Positions 1 to 6,819 of a DNA stretch of 19,771 nucleotides are shown piece by piece. The notes under the pieces were generated by a model that saw only the letters and a program-made list of their open reading frames with translations, was not told the origin of the DNA and ran no database searches. The stretch's first letter is position 1; each line of letters starts with the position of its first letter. The position numbers were made by a program, and so were the translations under genes. Source of the DNA: JBBSGC01 sp038254525. Its GTDB lineage: Bacteria > Actinomycetota > Actinomycetes > Propionibacteriales > Nocardioidaceae. Where the stretch lies: assembly GCA_038254525.1 (NCBI GenBank), contig JBBSGC010000022.1:1-19771 (forward strand). The letters are read 5' to 3'.

Positions 1-43
1 CGACACCCGCGACGGAAGCTATGTTGGCCGAGTCAGCAGCTGA
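1..43 (+). CDS. efp: Elongation factor P, C-terminal end (partial)
   Basis: Only the last 13 codons and the stop lie in the window; the reading frame begins at base 2 and ends with TGA at 41-43. The readable tail DTRDGSYVGRVSS matches the end of bacterial elongation factor P, where the last beta-barrel domain closes with a stretch of the type DTRxGxYxxR. EF-P relieves ribosomes stalled at polyproline. The neighbour supports the call, because efp-nusB is a conserved actinobacterial gene pair. The stop overlaps the nusB start as TGATG, which suggests translational coupling. The identification rests on a very short peptide plus gene order. Confidence 0.75.
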   Translation, partial: DTRDGSYVGRVSS

Positions 44-453
44 TGGCCGCTCGCACCAAGGCGCGCAAGCGGGCGCTGGACGTCTTGTACGAGTGTGACC
101 TGCGCTCGGTGCCGCTGGGTTCGACGCTGCCGCAGCGCATCGCGGCGGGTGACCCGCCGGTCAACGACTACACGGTCCGACTCGTCGAGGGGGTGGCGGC
201 CAACCAGGCCCGCATCGACCAGCTGCTCGGCTCGTACTCGATCGGGTGGCCCTTGCCGCGGATGCCGGTCGTTGACCGCAACCTGCTGCGCATCGCCGCT
301 TTCGAGGTGCTGTTCGTCGATGACGTGCCGGACGCAGTCGCGGTGAGCGAGGCAGTGCACCTGGTGAGCGAGCTGTCGACCGAGGAGTCCGCCGGCTTCG
401 TCAACGGGCTGTTGGCGCGGCTCGTCGACGTGAAACCGCAGCTGTCGGCCTGA
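43..453 (+). CDS. nusB: Transcription antitermination factor NusB
   Basis: The 136-residue protein has the usual NusB length and all-helical character. It starts AARTKARKRALDVLYECD, the typical N-terminal helix of the family, and carries the conserved block PVVDRNLLRIAAFEVLF (about residues 75-91), followed by AVSEAVHLVSELSTEESAGFVNG in which the SxxFVNGLL segment is the family signature. In the family, NusB binds boxA RNA with NusE (ribosomal protein S10) and supports processive rRNA transcription and antitermination. The ATG overlaps the efp stop (TGATG), so the two are probably co-transcribed and coupled. The gene converges on bldD with only 9 bases between the two stop codons. Confidence 0.95.
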   Translation: MAARTKARKRALDVLYECDLRSVPLGSTLPQRIAAGDPPVNDYTVRLVEGVAANQARIDQLLGSYSIGWPLPRMPVVDRNLLRIAAFEVLFVDDVPDAVAVSEAVHLVSELSTEESAGFVNGLLARLVDVKPQLSA

Positions 454-459
454 GCCGAC
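444..459. terminator. Possible bidirectional hairpin between nusB and bldD
   Basis: GTCGGC (444-449), loop CTGA (450-453, overlapping the nusB stop) and GCCGAC (454-459) form a perfect 6-bp stem with a tetraloop. It lies exactly at the junction of two convergent genes that are only 9 bases apart, so it could act on both transcripts. There is no U-tract on either side, and the stem is short, so termination is only a suggestion. Confidence 0.35.
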
Positions 460-462
460 CGC

Positions 463-978
463 TCAACGGGCCGACGAGAACCCGTTGCGCTCTGCCGCGG
501 CCGCCGCTCCGGCGTTGAGCACGCCCCAGCCCACCAGCCGAGCCACGAGCACGCTCGGCTGCTCCTGGTAGATCACCGCAAGTGCGCGCAGGTCCTCGCG
601 GCGGATCGACAGCACCCGCCCGTTGTAGTCGCCCCGCTGAGCCTGGATCGTGGCGGCGTAGCGCAGCAGCGGCGCGGTCTCCTGCGCGTCGACCGACTGG
701 AGCTGCGCCAGGTCGAGCACGAGCTTCTGCGGTGGCTCCATCGCCGCCTGGTTGCCGTGGCCGCCCGGCAGCAGCTCCTCGACCGGCACGCTGTAGAACT
801 CGGCGAGCTCCGAGAGCTTCTGCACGGTCACCGCGCGGTCACCTCGCTCATAGGAGCCGACGACGACCGCCTTCCACCGACCTTCGGACTTCTCCTCGAC
901 ACCCTGCAGGGACAGGTGCTGCTGCTGACGGATGGCGCGCAGTCGGCTCCCGAGCTCCTTGGCGTACGGCTTGGACAC
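463..978 (-). CDS. bldD: BldD-type developmental regulator (XRE-family DNA-binding, c-di-GMP-responsive)
   Basis: The 171-residue protein has an N-terminal helix-turn-helix (about residues 8-70; segments LGSRLRAIRQQQ, GVEEKSEGRWKAVVVGSYERGDRAV and LSELAEFYSVPVEELLP) and a C-terminal domain (about 84-156). The two cyclic-di-GMP-binding motifs defined in Streptomyces BldD are both intact: RGD at 115-117, then eight residues, then RRED at 126-129 (the RxxD pattern). In Streptomyces, tetrameric c-di-GMP drives BldD dimerisation, and the dimer represses developmental genes. The start is GTG at 976-978, preceded by GGAG five bases upstream. The gene faces away from pyrR and toward nusB; this nusB-bldD-pyrR neighbourhood is the one seen in Streptomyces. 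Whether this organism sporulates cannot be told from here. Confidence 0.93.
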   Translation of the reverse strand: MSKPYAKELGSRLRAIRQQQHLSLQGVEEKSEGRWKAVVVGSYERGDRAVTVQKLSELAEFYSVPVEELLPGGHGNQAAMEPPQKLVLDLAQLQSVDAQETAPLLRYAATIQAQRGDYNGRVLSIRREDLRALAVIYQEQPSVLVARLVGWGVLNAGAAAAAERNGFSSAR

Positions 979-1013
979 GGCAACTCCAGTGGTGGCTCTT
1001 CGACGTTGCTCGT

Positions 1014-1019
1014 AGGGTA
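1014..1019 (-). promoter_or_regulatory. Candidate -10 box of bldD
   Basis: On the minus strand the sequence reads TACCCT, fitting the actinobacterial TANNNT -10 pattern. It lies about 36 bases upstream of the bldD GTG and would leave a leader of roughly 30 bases containing the GGAG ribosome-binding site. No convincing -35 is present at the usual spacing (TTGTCA lies 20 bases upstream). Confidence 0.35.
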
Positions 1020-1028
1020 GTGGATTCG

Positions 1029-1043
1029 GCTACGGAGCGTGAC
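1029..1043 (-). promoter_or_regulatory. Candidate BldD operator upstream of bldD
   Basis: The 15-bp site reads GTCACGCTCCGTAGC on the minus strand. Against the published BldD pseudo-palindrome nTnACnC(A/T)GnGTnAn it agrees at seven of the nine specified positions, and reading the other strand also gives seven of nine. It would lie about -22 to -36 relative to a start directed by the TACCCT box, overlapping the -35 zone. This is where an autorepressor would bind. BldD autoregulation is known in Streptomyces; here it is inferred from motif and position. Confidence 0.4.
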
Positions 1044-1107
1044 AAGATGGCGGAATCTTCTATCGCGCGCCATCCGCGGCGCTCGCTGGTCAGGATCCGC
1101 GGCCTGA

Positions 1108-1113
1108 TAGCGT
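1108..1113 (+). promoter_or_regulatory. Candidate -10 box of the pyr operon
   Basis: TAGCGT fits TANNNT and would start transcription near base 1120, just before the PyrR-binding hairpin at 1129. The -35 region is weak (CTGGTC, 16 bases upstream). Supported mainly by its position. Confidence 0.3.
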
Positions 1114-1128
1114 CGCCGGCGACCGACG

Positions 1129-1164
1129 TCCTTTAAGAGCCGTCCCGTGAGGCGGGCAAGGAGG
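1129..1164 (+). promoter_or_regulatory. PyrR-binding RNA hairpin sequestering the pyrR ribosome-binding site
   Basis: The lower stem pairs TCCTT (1129-1133) with AAGGA (1158-1162), which is the pyrR Shine-Dalgarno sequence AAGGAGG (1158-1164). Inside lies GTCCCGTGAGGCGGG, with the GUCCnGUGAGGC core resembling PyrR-binding loops, and an inner pairing GCC (1139-1141)/GGC (1155-1157). In Mycobacterium smegmatis PyrR represses the pyr operon by binding such a stem-loop at the ribosome-binding site rather than through a Bacillus-type attenuator, and no terminator is visible here. The likely logic is that UMP-bound PyrR stabilises the hairpin and blocks translation of pyrR and, by coupling, of pyrB onward. 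Confidence 0.72.
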
Positions 1165-1171
1165 TCTCGAG

Positions 1172-1744
1172 GTGGCTGTCGCCGGGACCGAACGGGTTGG
1201 GCTCGATGAACGCGACATCTCGCGGGCACTGACCCGCATCTCCCACGAGATCCTCGAGCGAAACCGGGGTGCCGACGGCCTGATCGTGCTGGGCATCCCC
1301 ACCCGAGGCGTGCCGCTGGCCGAGCGAATCGCCGCCCGTGCGGGCGAGGTGGAGGGCACCGACATCCCGTCCGGCTCGATCGACGTGACTCCCTACCGCG
1401 ACGACCTGAGGCTGCGACCGGCCCGCGCGCTGGCGCACACCGACATCCCGCACAGCGGGGTCGACGGGCTGACCGTGGTGCTGGTCGACGACGTCCTGTA
1501 CTCCGGGCGCACGATCCGCGCCGCGCTCGACGCACTTCACGACCTCGGTCGACCGAGGTTCGTGCGGCTGGCCGTGCTCGTCGATCGGGGCCACCGCGAG
1601 CTGCCCATTCGGGCGGACTTCGTCGGCAAGAACCTGCCCACGTCGACGGCCGAGGAGGTCCGGGTGAGCCTCCGCGAGGTCGATGGCCGCGACGAGGTGG
1701 TCATCGTCGGCGCACCGGCAGCTCCCGTCGCGCGGGAGGCCTGA
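1172..1744 (+). CDS. pyrR: Bifunctional pyr operon regulator PyrR / uracil phosphoribosyltransferase fold
   Basis: The 190-residue protein has the type I phosphoribosyltransferase fold with the PRPP-binding loop VVLVDDVLYSGRT at 102-114. It also has the family segments LGIPTRGVPLAERI (about 40-53) and VDVTPYRDDL-like SIDVTPYRDDL (about 69-79). PyrR binds UMP or UTP and pyr mRNA; many members retain some uracil phosphoribosyltransferase activity. The GTG start is chosen because AAGGAGG ends seven bases upstream and the N-terminus matches family length. It is the first gene of the pyr operon, and its own ribosome-binding site sits in the hairpin at 1129-1164. Its TGA overlaps the pyrB ATG (TGATG). 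Confidence 0.96.
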   Translation: MAVAGTERVGLDERDISRALTRISHEILERNRGADGLIVLGIPTRGVPLAERIAARAGEVEGTDIPSGSIDVTPYRDDLRLRPARALAHTDIPHSGVDGLTVVLVDDVLYSGRTIRAALDALHDLGRPRFVRLAVLVDRGHRELPIRADFVGKNLPTSTAEEVRVSLREVDGRDEVVIVGAPAAPVAREA

Positions 1745-2712
1745 TGCGCCGCCACCTGCTCAGTGCCGGCGACCTGACGCGCGACGATGCCCTGCTCGTG
1801 CTCGACACCGCCGAGGAGATGCGTTCGCTGGTCGACCGGCCGATCAAGAAGCTGCCGACACTGCGCGGGCGCACGGTCGTGAACCTCTTCTTCGAGGACT
1901 CCACGCGCACCCGGATCTCTTTCGAGGTCGCCGCCAAGCGGCTTTCCGCAGATGTGATCAACTTCGCGGCCAAGGGCTCGAGCCTGTCCAAGGGCGAAAG
2001 CCTAAAGGACACCGCGTTGACGCTGCAGGCGATGGGTGCCGACGCCGTGGTGGTGCGGCACTTCGCCTCGGGCGCTCCCTACCGGCTCGCCGACCAGGCC
2101 TGGACGCGCGGCAGCGTCATCAACGCGGGCGACGGGACGCACGAACATCCCACCCAGGCGCTGCTCGACGCGTTCACCATGCGGCGCCACCTCGGTGACC
2201 TCGACGGCCGGCGCGTCACGGTGGTCGGAGATGTGCTGCACAGCCGGGTGGCGCGCTCCAACGCGCTGCTGCTGTCCACGCTGGGCGCCGAGGTCACGCT
2301 CGTCGCCCCACCCACCCTGCTGCCGGTCGGCGTCGAGAGCTGGCCGGTGAGCGTCTCCTACGACCTCGACGCTGTGCTGCCGAAGGCCGACGCCGTCATG
2401 ATGCTGCGGGTGCAGGCGGAGCGGATGAGCCCCGCCGGCGGCGGCTACTTCCCGAGCGCCCGCGAGTACGCCCGCCGCTACGGACTCGACGGACGCCGGA
2501 TGGCCCGACTGGCCGACCACACGCTGGTGCTGCACCCGGGTCCGATGAACCGCGGAATGGAGATCACCGCCGACGTGGCCGACGCGGCGCGCTCGGTCAT
2601 CGTCGAACAGGTCTCCAACGGGGTGGCCACCAGGATGGCCGTCCTCTACCTCCTGCTGTCCGGTGCTGGGGCACCGACCGAACCGGCCCCAGACTCAGGA
2701 GACCACCCGTGA
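1744..2712 (+). CDS. pyrB: Aspartate carbamoyltransferase catalytic chain
   Basis: PyrB condenses carbamoyl phosphate with L-aspartate to give N-carbamoyl-aspartate, the first committed step of pyrimidine synthesis. The 322-residue protein has the carbamoyl-phosphate loop EDSTRTRISFE (STRTR at 53-57), the HPTQ motif at 135-138 and the aspartate-binding loop HPGPMNRG at 264-271, all intact and at usual positions. The mobile 80s loop is present around LSKGESLKDT (81-90). The ATG overlaps the pyrR stop, and GGGAGG lies four bases before it. The end overlaps pyrC as GTGA. No pyrI regulatory chain is seen, as expected for actinobacteria. Its carbamoyl-phosphate supply (carAB) is not encoded in this operon. 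Confidence 0.97.
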   Translation: MRRHLLSAGDLTRDDALLVLDTAEEMRSLVDRPIKKLPTLRGRTVVNLFFEDSTRTRISFEVAAKRLSADVINFAAKGSSLSKGESLKDTALTLQAMGADAVVVRHFASGAPYRLADQAWTRGSVINAGDGTHEHPTQALLDAFTMRRHLGDLDGRRVTVVGDVLHSRVARSNALLLSTLGAEVTLVAPPTLLPVGVESWPVSVSYDLDAVLPKADAVMMLRVQAERMSPAGGGYFPSAREYARRYGLDGRRMARLADHTLVLHPGPMNRGMEITADVADAARSVIVEQVSNGVATRMAVLYLLLSGAGAPTEPAPDSGDHP

Positions 2713-4004
2713 GCGGCTATCTCGTGCGCCGCACCCGGCTGCTCGGGGGGGCGGCAATCGACCTGCTCGTGGTCGACGGCGCGTTCGCCGAGATCGGCGC
2801 GGTGGACGCGGCGGCCGTGCCTGCGGGCACCGAGGTCATCGACGCCGAGGGCACGGTCGCGCTGCCCGGCCTGGTCGACCTGCACACGCACCTGCGTGAG
2901 CCCGGTCGGGAGGACGCCGAGACCGTCGAGACGGGGACCGCCGCAGCCGCACTCGGCGGGTTCACCGTGGTGCACGCCATGGCCAACACCGACCCGGTCG
3001 CCGACACGGCGGGCGTCGTCGAGCAGGTCTGGCGGCTCGGCACCGCCGCGGGACACTGTGACGTGCGACCGGTCGGCGCGGTGACGGTCGGGCTGCAAGG
3101 GGAGCGCCTGGCCGAGCTCGGCGCCATGGCCGACTCGGCGGCGGCCGTCCGGGTCTTCTCCGACGACGGGAACTGCGTCTGCGACGCGGTCGTCATGCGG
3201 CGCGCCCTGGAGTACGTCAAGGCCTTCGACGGCGTCGTGGCACAGCACGCGCAGGAACCTCGCCTCACCGCCGGGGCGCAGATGAACGAGGGCGCCCTGT
3301 CTGGGCTGTTAGGGCTGCAAGGCTGGCCCGCCGTCGCCGAGGAGGCGATCATCGCCCGCGACGCGCTGCTGTGCGCGCACGTGGGGTCTCGGCTGCACGT
3401 CTGTCATGTTTCGACCGCCGGGTCGGTCGAGATCCTGCGGTGGGCCAAGGGCAAGGGTTGGGACATCACCGCCGAGGTGACCCCGCACCATCTCCTGCTG
3501 ACCGACGAGCTGGCCGCGACCTACGACCCGGTCTACAAGGTGAACCCGCCGCTGCGCACCGGCGCCGACGTCGAAGCGCTGCGGGCGGCGCTGGCCGACG
3601 GGACAATCGACGCGGTCGCGACCGACCACGCCCCGCACCCGAGCGAGGACAAGGAGTGCGAGTGGGCTGCGGCCGCCTCCGGCATGCTCGGACTCGAGAC
3701 GGCGCTGTCGGTGGTGCAGGAGACCATGGTCGAGACCGGCCTGCTCGACTGGCCCGGAGTCGCCGACCGGATGTCGACGCGCCCCGCCGTGATCGGCCGG
3801 GTCGCCGGGCACGGCCGGCCGCTGCGGGTCGGCGAGCCCGCTCATCTGGTGCTCTACGACCCGTCGGTTCGTCGCGAGGTGCAACCCGGCCAGTTGGCCT
3901 CGCTGTCCCGCAACTCTCCCTACGTCGGGCGCACGCTGCCCGGCCGGGTGGTCGCGACGTTCCTGGCCGGCCGGCCCACGGTGCTCGGCGGGTCGCTCGC
4001 GTGA
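2709..4004 (+). CDS. pyrC: Dihydroorotase (type I)
   Basis: PyrC cyclises N-carbamoyl-aspartate to dihydroorotate with a binuclear zinc centre in an amidohydrolase TIM barrel. The 431-residue length fits type I enzymes. Metal-binding positions seen are H59 and H61 (in DLHTHLREPG), D152 (in FSDDG), H180 (AQH), H233 (CHVST) and D306 (TDHAPHPSEDKE); they coincide with the type I pattern, in which an aspartate rather than a carboxylated lysine bridges the metals. The GTG start overlaps the pyrB stop and has AGGAG seven bases upstream. The stop overlaps the pyrK start by four bases (GTGA), so nothing lies between pyrC and pyrK. Confidence 0.97.
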   Translation: MSGYLVRRTRLLGGAAIDLLVVDGAFAEIGAVDAAAVPAGTEVIDAEGTVALPGLVDLHTHLREPGREDAETVETGTAAAALGGFTVVHAMANTDPVADTAGVVEQVWRLGTAAGHCDVRPVGAVTVGLQGERLAELGAMADSAAAVRVFSDDGNCVCDAVVMRRALEYVKAFDGVVAQHAQEPRLTAGAQMNEGALSGLLGLQGWPAVAEEAIIARDALLCAHVGSRLHVCHVSTAGSVEILRWAKGKGWDITAEVTPHHLLLTDELAATYDPVYKVNPPLRTGADVEALRAALADGTIDAVATDHAPHPSEDKECEWAAAASGMLGLETALSVVQETMVETGLLDWPGVADRMSTRPAVIGRVAGHGRPLRVGEPAHLVLYDPSVRREVQPGQLASLSRNSPYVGRTLPGRVVATFLAGRPTVLGGSLA

Positions 4005-4873
4005 GGCAGGGCCAGCTGGGCGCAATTCAGGTGCGCGGTGAAGTGTTGTCGCTCAAACGGGTCGGCGCATACCACCACCTGACCCTGGTGGCGCCGGGTG
4101 TCGCCGAGCGGGCCCGGGCAGGCCAGTTCGTGGCGCTGGCGGTGGGCGGCGCGGCGACCTCGATGCTGCTGCGCCGGTCGTTCTCGATCTATCGGGCCCG
4201 GGAGAGTGGTGTCTACGGCGGGACGGTCGAGCTGGTCTTCGCGACCACCGGGAGCGGCACCGCCTGGCTAGCCGAGCGCCGGCCGCACGACCCCGTCGAC
4301 GTGGTGGGACCGCTGGGCCGGCCGTTCGCGCTGCCCAAGGAGCCGGTGGCGTGCATCCTGGTCGGTGGGGGCTACGGCAGTGCGCCGCTGTTCTCCCTCG
4401 CCGACCGGCTGCGGGAGCGTGGCTGCGGCGTCCACATGGTGCTCGGGGCGGCCACCGAGCGACGGCTCTTCGGTGCCCTCGAGGCGCGGCGGGCGACCCA
4501 GTCGGTTCTGGTCACCACCGACGACGGCTCGGTGGGGGTCCGCGGACGGGTGGTCGACGTGCTGCCCGACCTGCTGGCCCGCACCCGCGCCGACGTTGTG
4601 TACGCCTGCGGGCCGATGGCCATGCTGGCCGCGGTAGCGGCGGTCGCCGAGCGGCAGGGCGCGCACAGCCAGTGCGCGGTGGAGGAATCGATGGCCTGCG
4701 GCGTCGGGGTCTGCATGACCTGCGTCCTACCGGTGGCCGGAGAGGACGGCATCATCCGGATGGTGCGGTCGTGCGTGGAGGGTCCGGTCTTCCGCGGCGA
4801 CCGGGTGCGCTGGGCCGACGTCGGCACCGTGCCCGCCGGCACGCTGGGAGCTCCCCGTCGAGGCGGGCACTGA
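4001..4873 (+). CDS. pyrK: Dihydroorotate dehydrogenase B (NAD+), electron-transfer subunit
   Basis: PyrK carries electrons from the PyrD flavin through FAD and a [2Fe-2S] cluster to NAD+. In the 290-residue protein, the FAD-domain motif RRSFS is at 58-62, the nucleotide-binding GGGYGSAPL at 122-130, and YACGPMAML at 201-209. The four iron-sulphur cysteines appear as C233, C238, C241 and C258 (pattern C-x4-C-x2-C-x16-C), typical for PyrK. The GTG start at 4001 overlaps the pyrC stop. The open frame continues upstream inside pyrC but that part is an out-of-frame shadow of pyrC. It is directly followed by pyrD, its partner. In most actinobacterial pyr operons carA and carB would sit before this gene. 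Confidence 0.93.
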   Translation: MRQGQLGAIQVRGEVLSLKRVGAYHHLTLVAPGVAERARAGQFVALAVGGAATSMLLRRSFSIYRARESGVYGGTVELVFATTGSGTAWLAERRPHDPVDVVGPLGRPFALPKEPVACILVGGGYGSAPLFSLADRLRERGCGVHMVLGAATERRLFGALEARRATQSVLVTTDDGSVGVRGRVVDVLPDLLARTRADVVYACGPMAMLAAVAAVAERQGAHSQCAVEESMACGVGVCMTCVLPVAGEDGIIRMVRSCVEGPVFRGDRVRWADVGTVPAGTLGAPRRGGH

Positions 4874-5868
4874 TGCCGCGCAGCATCGTCTCGGCCGCCG
4901 CCGTCGACGCCGGCCCAGTTGACACCGGCGTGGACACCGCCGCCGCCGTCGACCTTTCGGTGGAGGTCGCCGGCCTGCGCCTGCCGAACCCGGTGATGAC
5001 CGCCTCCGGATGCGCGGCCGCCGGGCGGGAGCTCGACACGTTCTTCGACGTCAGCGCACTCGGAGCTGTCGTGACGAAGTCGATCATGCTCGACCCGCGC
5101 TCCGGTCGCCCCACCCCGCGGATGGCGGAGACCCCGTCGGGGATGCTGAACTCCATCGGTTTGCAAGGACCTGGGATCGACGCCTTCCTGGCCACGGACC
5201 TGCCGTGGCTGGTCGCGCGCGGCGCCCGCCCGATCGTGTCCATCGCGGGGTCGACGTTGGGGGAGTTCACCGAGCTGGCCCGGCGGGTCGCCGTCAGCCC
5301 CGGGGTGCGCGGCATCGAGGTCAACATCTCCTGCCCCAACGTGGAGAACCGGGGGCTGGTGTTCGCCTGCGACCCCTACTCGGCCGCGAGCGTCGTCGCC
5401 GCGGTCCGCCGAGATGTGCCCCGGGAAATCCCGGTGTTCGCCAAGCTGTCTCCCGACGTGACCGACCTCGTCTCGGTCGCCCGATCGGTGGTCGCCGCCG
5501 GGGCCAGCGGTCTGGTCATGGTCAACACCCTGCTCGGCATCGCGATCGACCCGGTCACGCTGCGGCCGGTGCTGGGCGGGGTGACCGGAGGACTGTCCGG
5601 CCCGGCGATCCGCCCCGTCGCGGTGCGGTGTGTCTGGCAGGTTCATGCCGCGCTCCCGGACGTGCCGATCGTCGGGGTCGGCGGCATCCGCAGCGGCGCC
5701 GACGCCATCGAGTTCCTCGCCGCCGGGGCGAGCGCGGTCCAGGTCGGCACCGGCACCTTCCACGATCCGTCGGCGCCGATGCGCGTGGTCCACGAGCTGT
5801 GCGACGAGCTGGCTGTCCGAGGGATCCACTCGCCGGCCGACGTCGTGGGCATGGCGCACCGGCCATGA
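4873..5868 (+). CDS. pyrD: Dihydroorotate dehydrogenase B (NAD+), catalytic FMN subunit
   Basis: PyrD oxidises dihydroorotate to orotate at an FMN. In the 331-residue protein the catalytic base is a cysteine, C154 in NISCPNVE, which marks class 1 rather than membrane-bound class 2 enzymes (those use serine). Together with the adjacent pyrK this indicates the NAD+-dependent class 1B heterotetramer. Other motifs are TKSIMLDPRSGRP (68-80), NSIGLQGPG (93-101) and the FMN-phosphate site VGVGGIRSGADA (267-278) followed by GASAVQVGT. The first 26 residues are an Ala/Val/Asp-rich extension before the conserved start DLSVEVAG. The ATG at 4873 overlaps the pyrK stop and has GAGG nine bases upstream; a shorter form cannot be excluded. 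Confidence 0.95.
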   Translation: MPRSIVSAAAVDAGPVDTGVDTAAAVDLSVEVAGLRLPNPVMTASGCAAAGRELDTFFDVSALGAVVTKSIMLDPRSGRPTPRMAETPSGMLNSIGLQGPGIDAFLATDLPWLVARGARPIVSIAGSTLGEFTELARRVAVSPGVRGIEVNISCPNVENRGLVFACDPYSAASVVAAVRRDVPREIPVFAKLSPDVTDLVSVARSVVAAGASGLVMVNTLLGIAIDPVTLRPVLGGVTGGLSGPAIRPVAVRCVWQVHAALPDVPIVGVGGIRSGADAIEFLAAGASAVQVGTGTFHDPSAPMRVVHELCDELAVRGIHSPADVVGMAHRP

Positions 5869-6719
5869 CCGAGCCGTTCGGCTGGCGACTGCGGCGCCTC
5901 ACCGACGAGCGTGGACCGCTGTGCGTCGGGATAGACCCGCACGCGGCGCTGCTTGACGCCTGGGGACTGCCCGACACCGCGTACGGCCTGGAACGCTTCA
6001 CGATGACCGTCGTCGACGCACTGTCCGACACGGTGGCGATGCTGAAACCGCAGTCGGCGTTCTTCGAACGTCACGGCTCGGCCGGAGTCGCGGTTCTCGA
6101 ACGCGCGGTCGCCGCCGCCCGGGAGCGCGGCACGCTCGTGCTCATCGACGCCAAGCGCGGTGACATTGGCTCGACCGCGGCCGCCTATGCCGAGACCTAT
6201 CTCGCACCGTCCTCGCCACTGTCCGCCGACGCCGTCACCGTCAGCCCCTACCTCGGCTTCGGCGCCCTGCGACCGTTCTTCGACGCCGCCTCCGAGCACG
6301 GTCGTGGCGTGTTCGTGCTTGCCTTGACCTCGAACCCGGAGGGCGCGTCGGTGCAGCTCGCCCGCAGCGACCGGTGCGCCGGTCCGTCCCCCCTGAGCCG
6401 GGGCCGGACGGTCGCCGGCGACGTGCTCGCCGCGCTGGAGCGGGCCAACGCAGGAGCGCAGCCGCTGGGTTCGTTCGGGGCTGTCGTGGGCGCGACGATC
6501 GAGAGCACCGAGGAGGCTCTGGAGATCAACGGCCCGCTGCTGGCGCCCGGGTTCGGTGCCCAGGGCGGCACGGTCACAGACCTGCGCCGCGTGTTCCGCG
6601 GCGCCCTGCACCTCGTCGTGCCTACCACCTCCCGCGCCGTGCTCGCCGCCGGTCCCGGACCGGGTGCGCTACGAGCCCGGGCCGAGGAGATCGTGGCGTC
6701 GTTGGCGGCGTTGTGCTGA
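5865..6719 (+). CDS. pyrF: Orotidine 5'-phosphate decarboxylase (type 2)
   Basis: PyrF decarboxylates OMP to UMP, the last step of the pathway. The 284-residue length and sequence fit the longer type 2 (mycobacterial-like) decarboxylases. The catalytic motif DAKRGDIGSTA starts at residue 95, the N-terminal substrate segment VGIDPH is at 21-26 and KPQ is at 61-63. A C-terminal PGFGAQGG provides the phosphate-binding loop. The ATG overlaps the pyrD stop as ATGA, making this the last of six coupled genes. No good Shine-Dalgarno sequence is visible, consistent with coupling. A gap of 100 bases then separates it from the lipoprotein gene. Confidence 0.96.
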   Translation: MTEPFGWRLRRLTDERGPLCVGIDPHAALLDAWGLPDTAYGLERFTMTVVDALSDTVAMLKPQSAFFERHGSAGVAVLERAVAAARERGTLVLIDAKRGDIGSTAAAYAETYLAPSSPLSADAVTVSPYLGFGALRPFFDAASEHGRGVFVLALTSNPEGASVQLARSDRCAGPSPLSRGRTVAGDVLAALERANAGAQPLGSFGAVVGATIESTEEALEINGPLLAPGFGAQGGTVTDLRRVFRGALHLVVPTTSRAVLAAGPGPGALRARAEEIVASLAALC

Positions 6720-6819
6720 GTGGCACCGGAGACCCTCGTGGGCTGACGGCTTCGGACCAGAACGGCAGTGGTCTGTGAGACCCTGGGGCCCGACTCCTGG
6801 GGAAGGGACAGCACCAGAC

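Noticed and set aside
582..1136. Plus-strand open frame of 184 codons opposite bldD
   Set aside because: Composition of Arg, Ala and Pro typical for a shadow frame; bldD has intact DNA-binding and c-di-GMP motifs on the other strand.
1114..1171. Bacillus-type attenuator (terminator/antiterminator) in the pyr leader
   Set aside because: No hairpin followed by a U-tract is present; the only clear structure covers the ribosome-binding site.
3371..4000. Upstream extension of the pyrK frame into pyrC
   Set aside because: The sequence is Arg/Gly-rich and out of frame with an intact dihydroorotase; PyrK begins at GTG 4001 by family length and coupling.
4372..5859. Long open frame of 495 codons on the minus strand opposite pyrK-pyrD
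   Set aside because: The translation is an Arg/His/Asp/Gly-rich mixture with no domain, and the plus strand carries clear pyrK and pyrD; long antisense frames are expected in DNA this rich in GC.
5010..5864. Upstream extension of the pyrF frame through pyrD
   Set aside because: Shadow of pyrD; the decarboxylase starts at ATG 5865 with the family N-terminus.
6720..6819. Hairpin GACCA/TGGTC after pyrF as a terminator
   Set aside because: Only five base pairs with a nine-base loop; too weak to list as a terminator.
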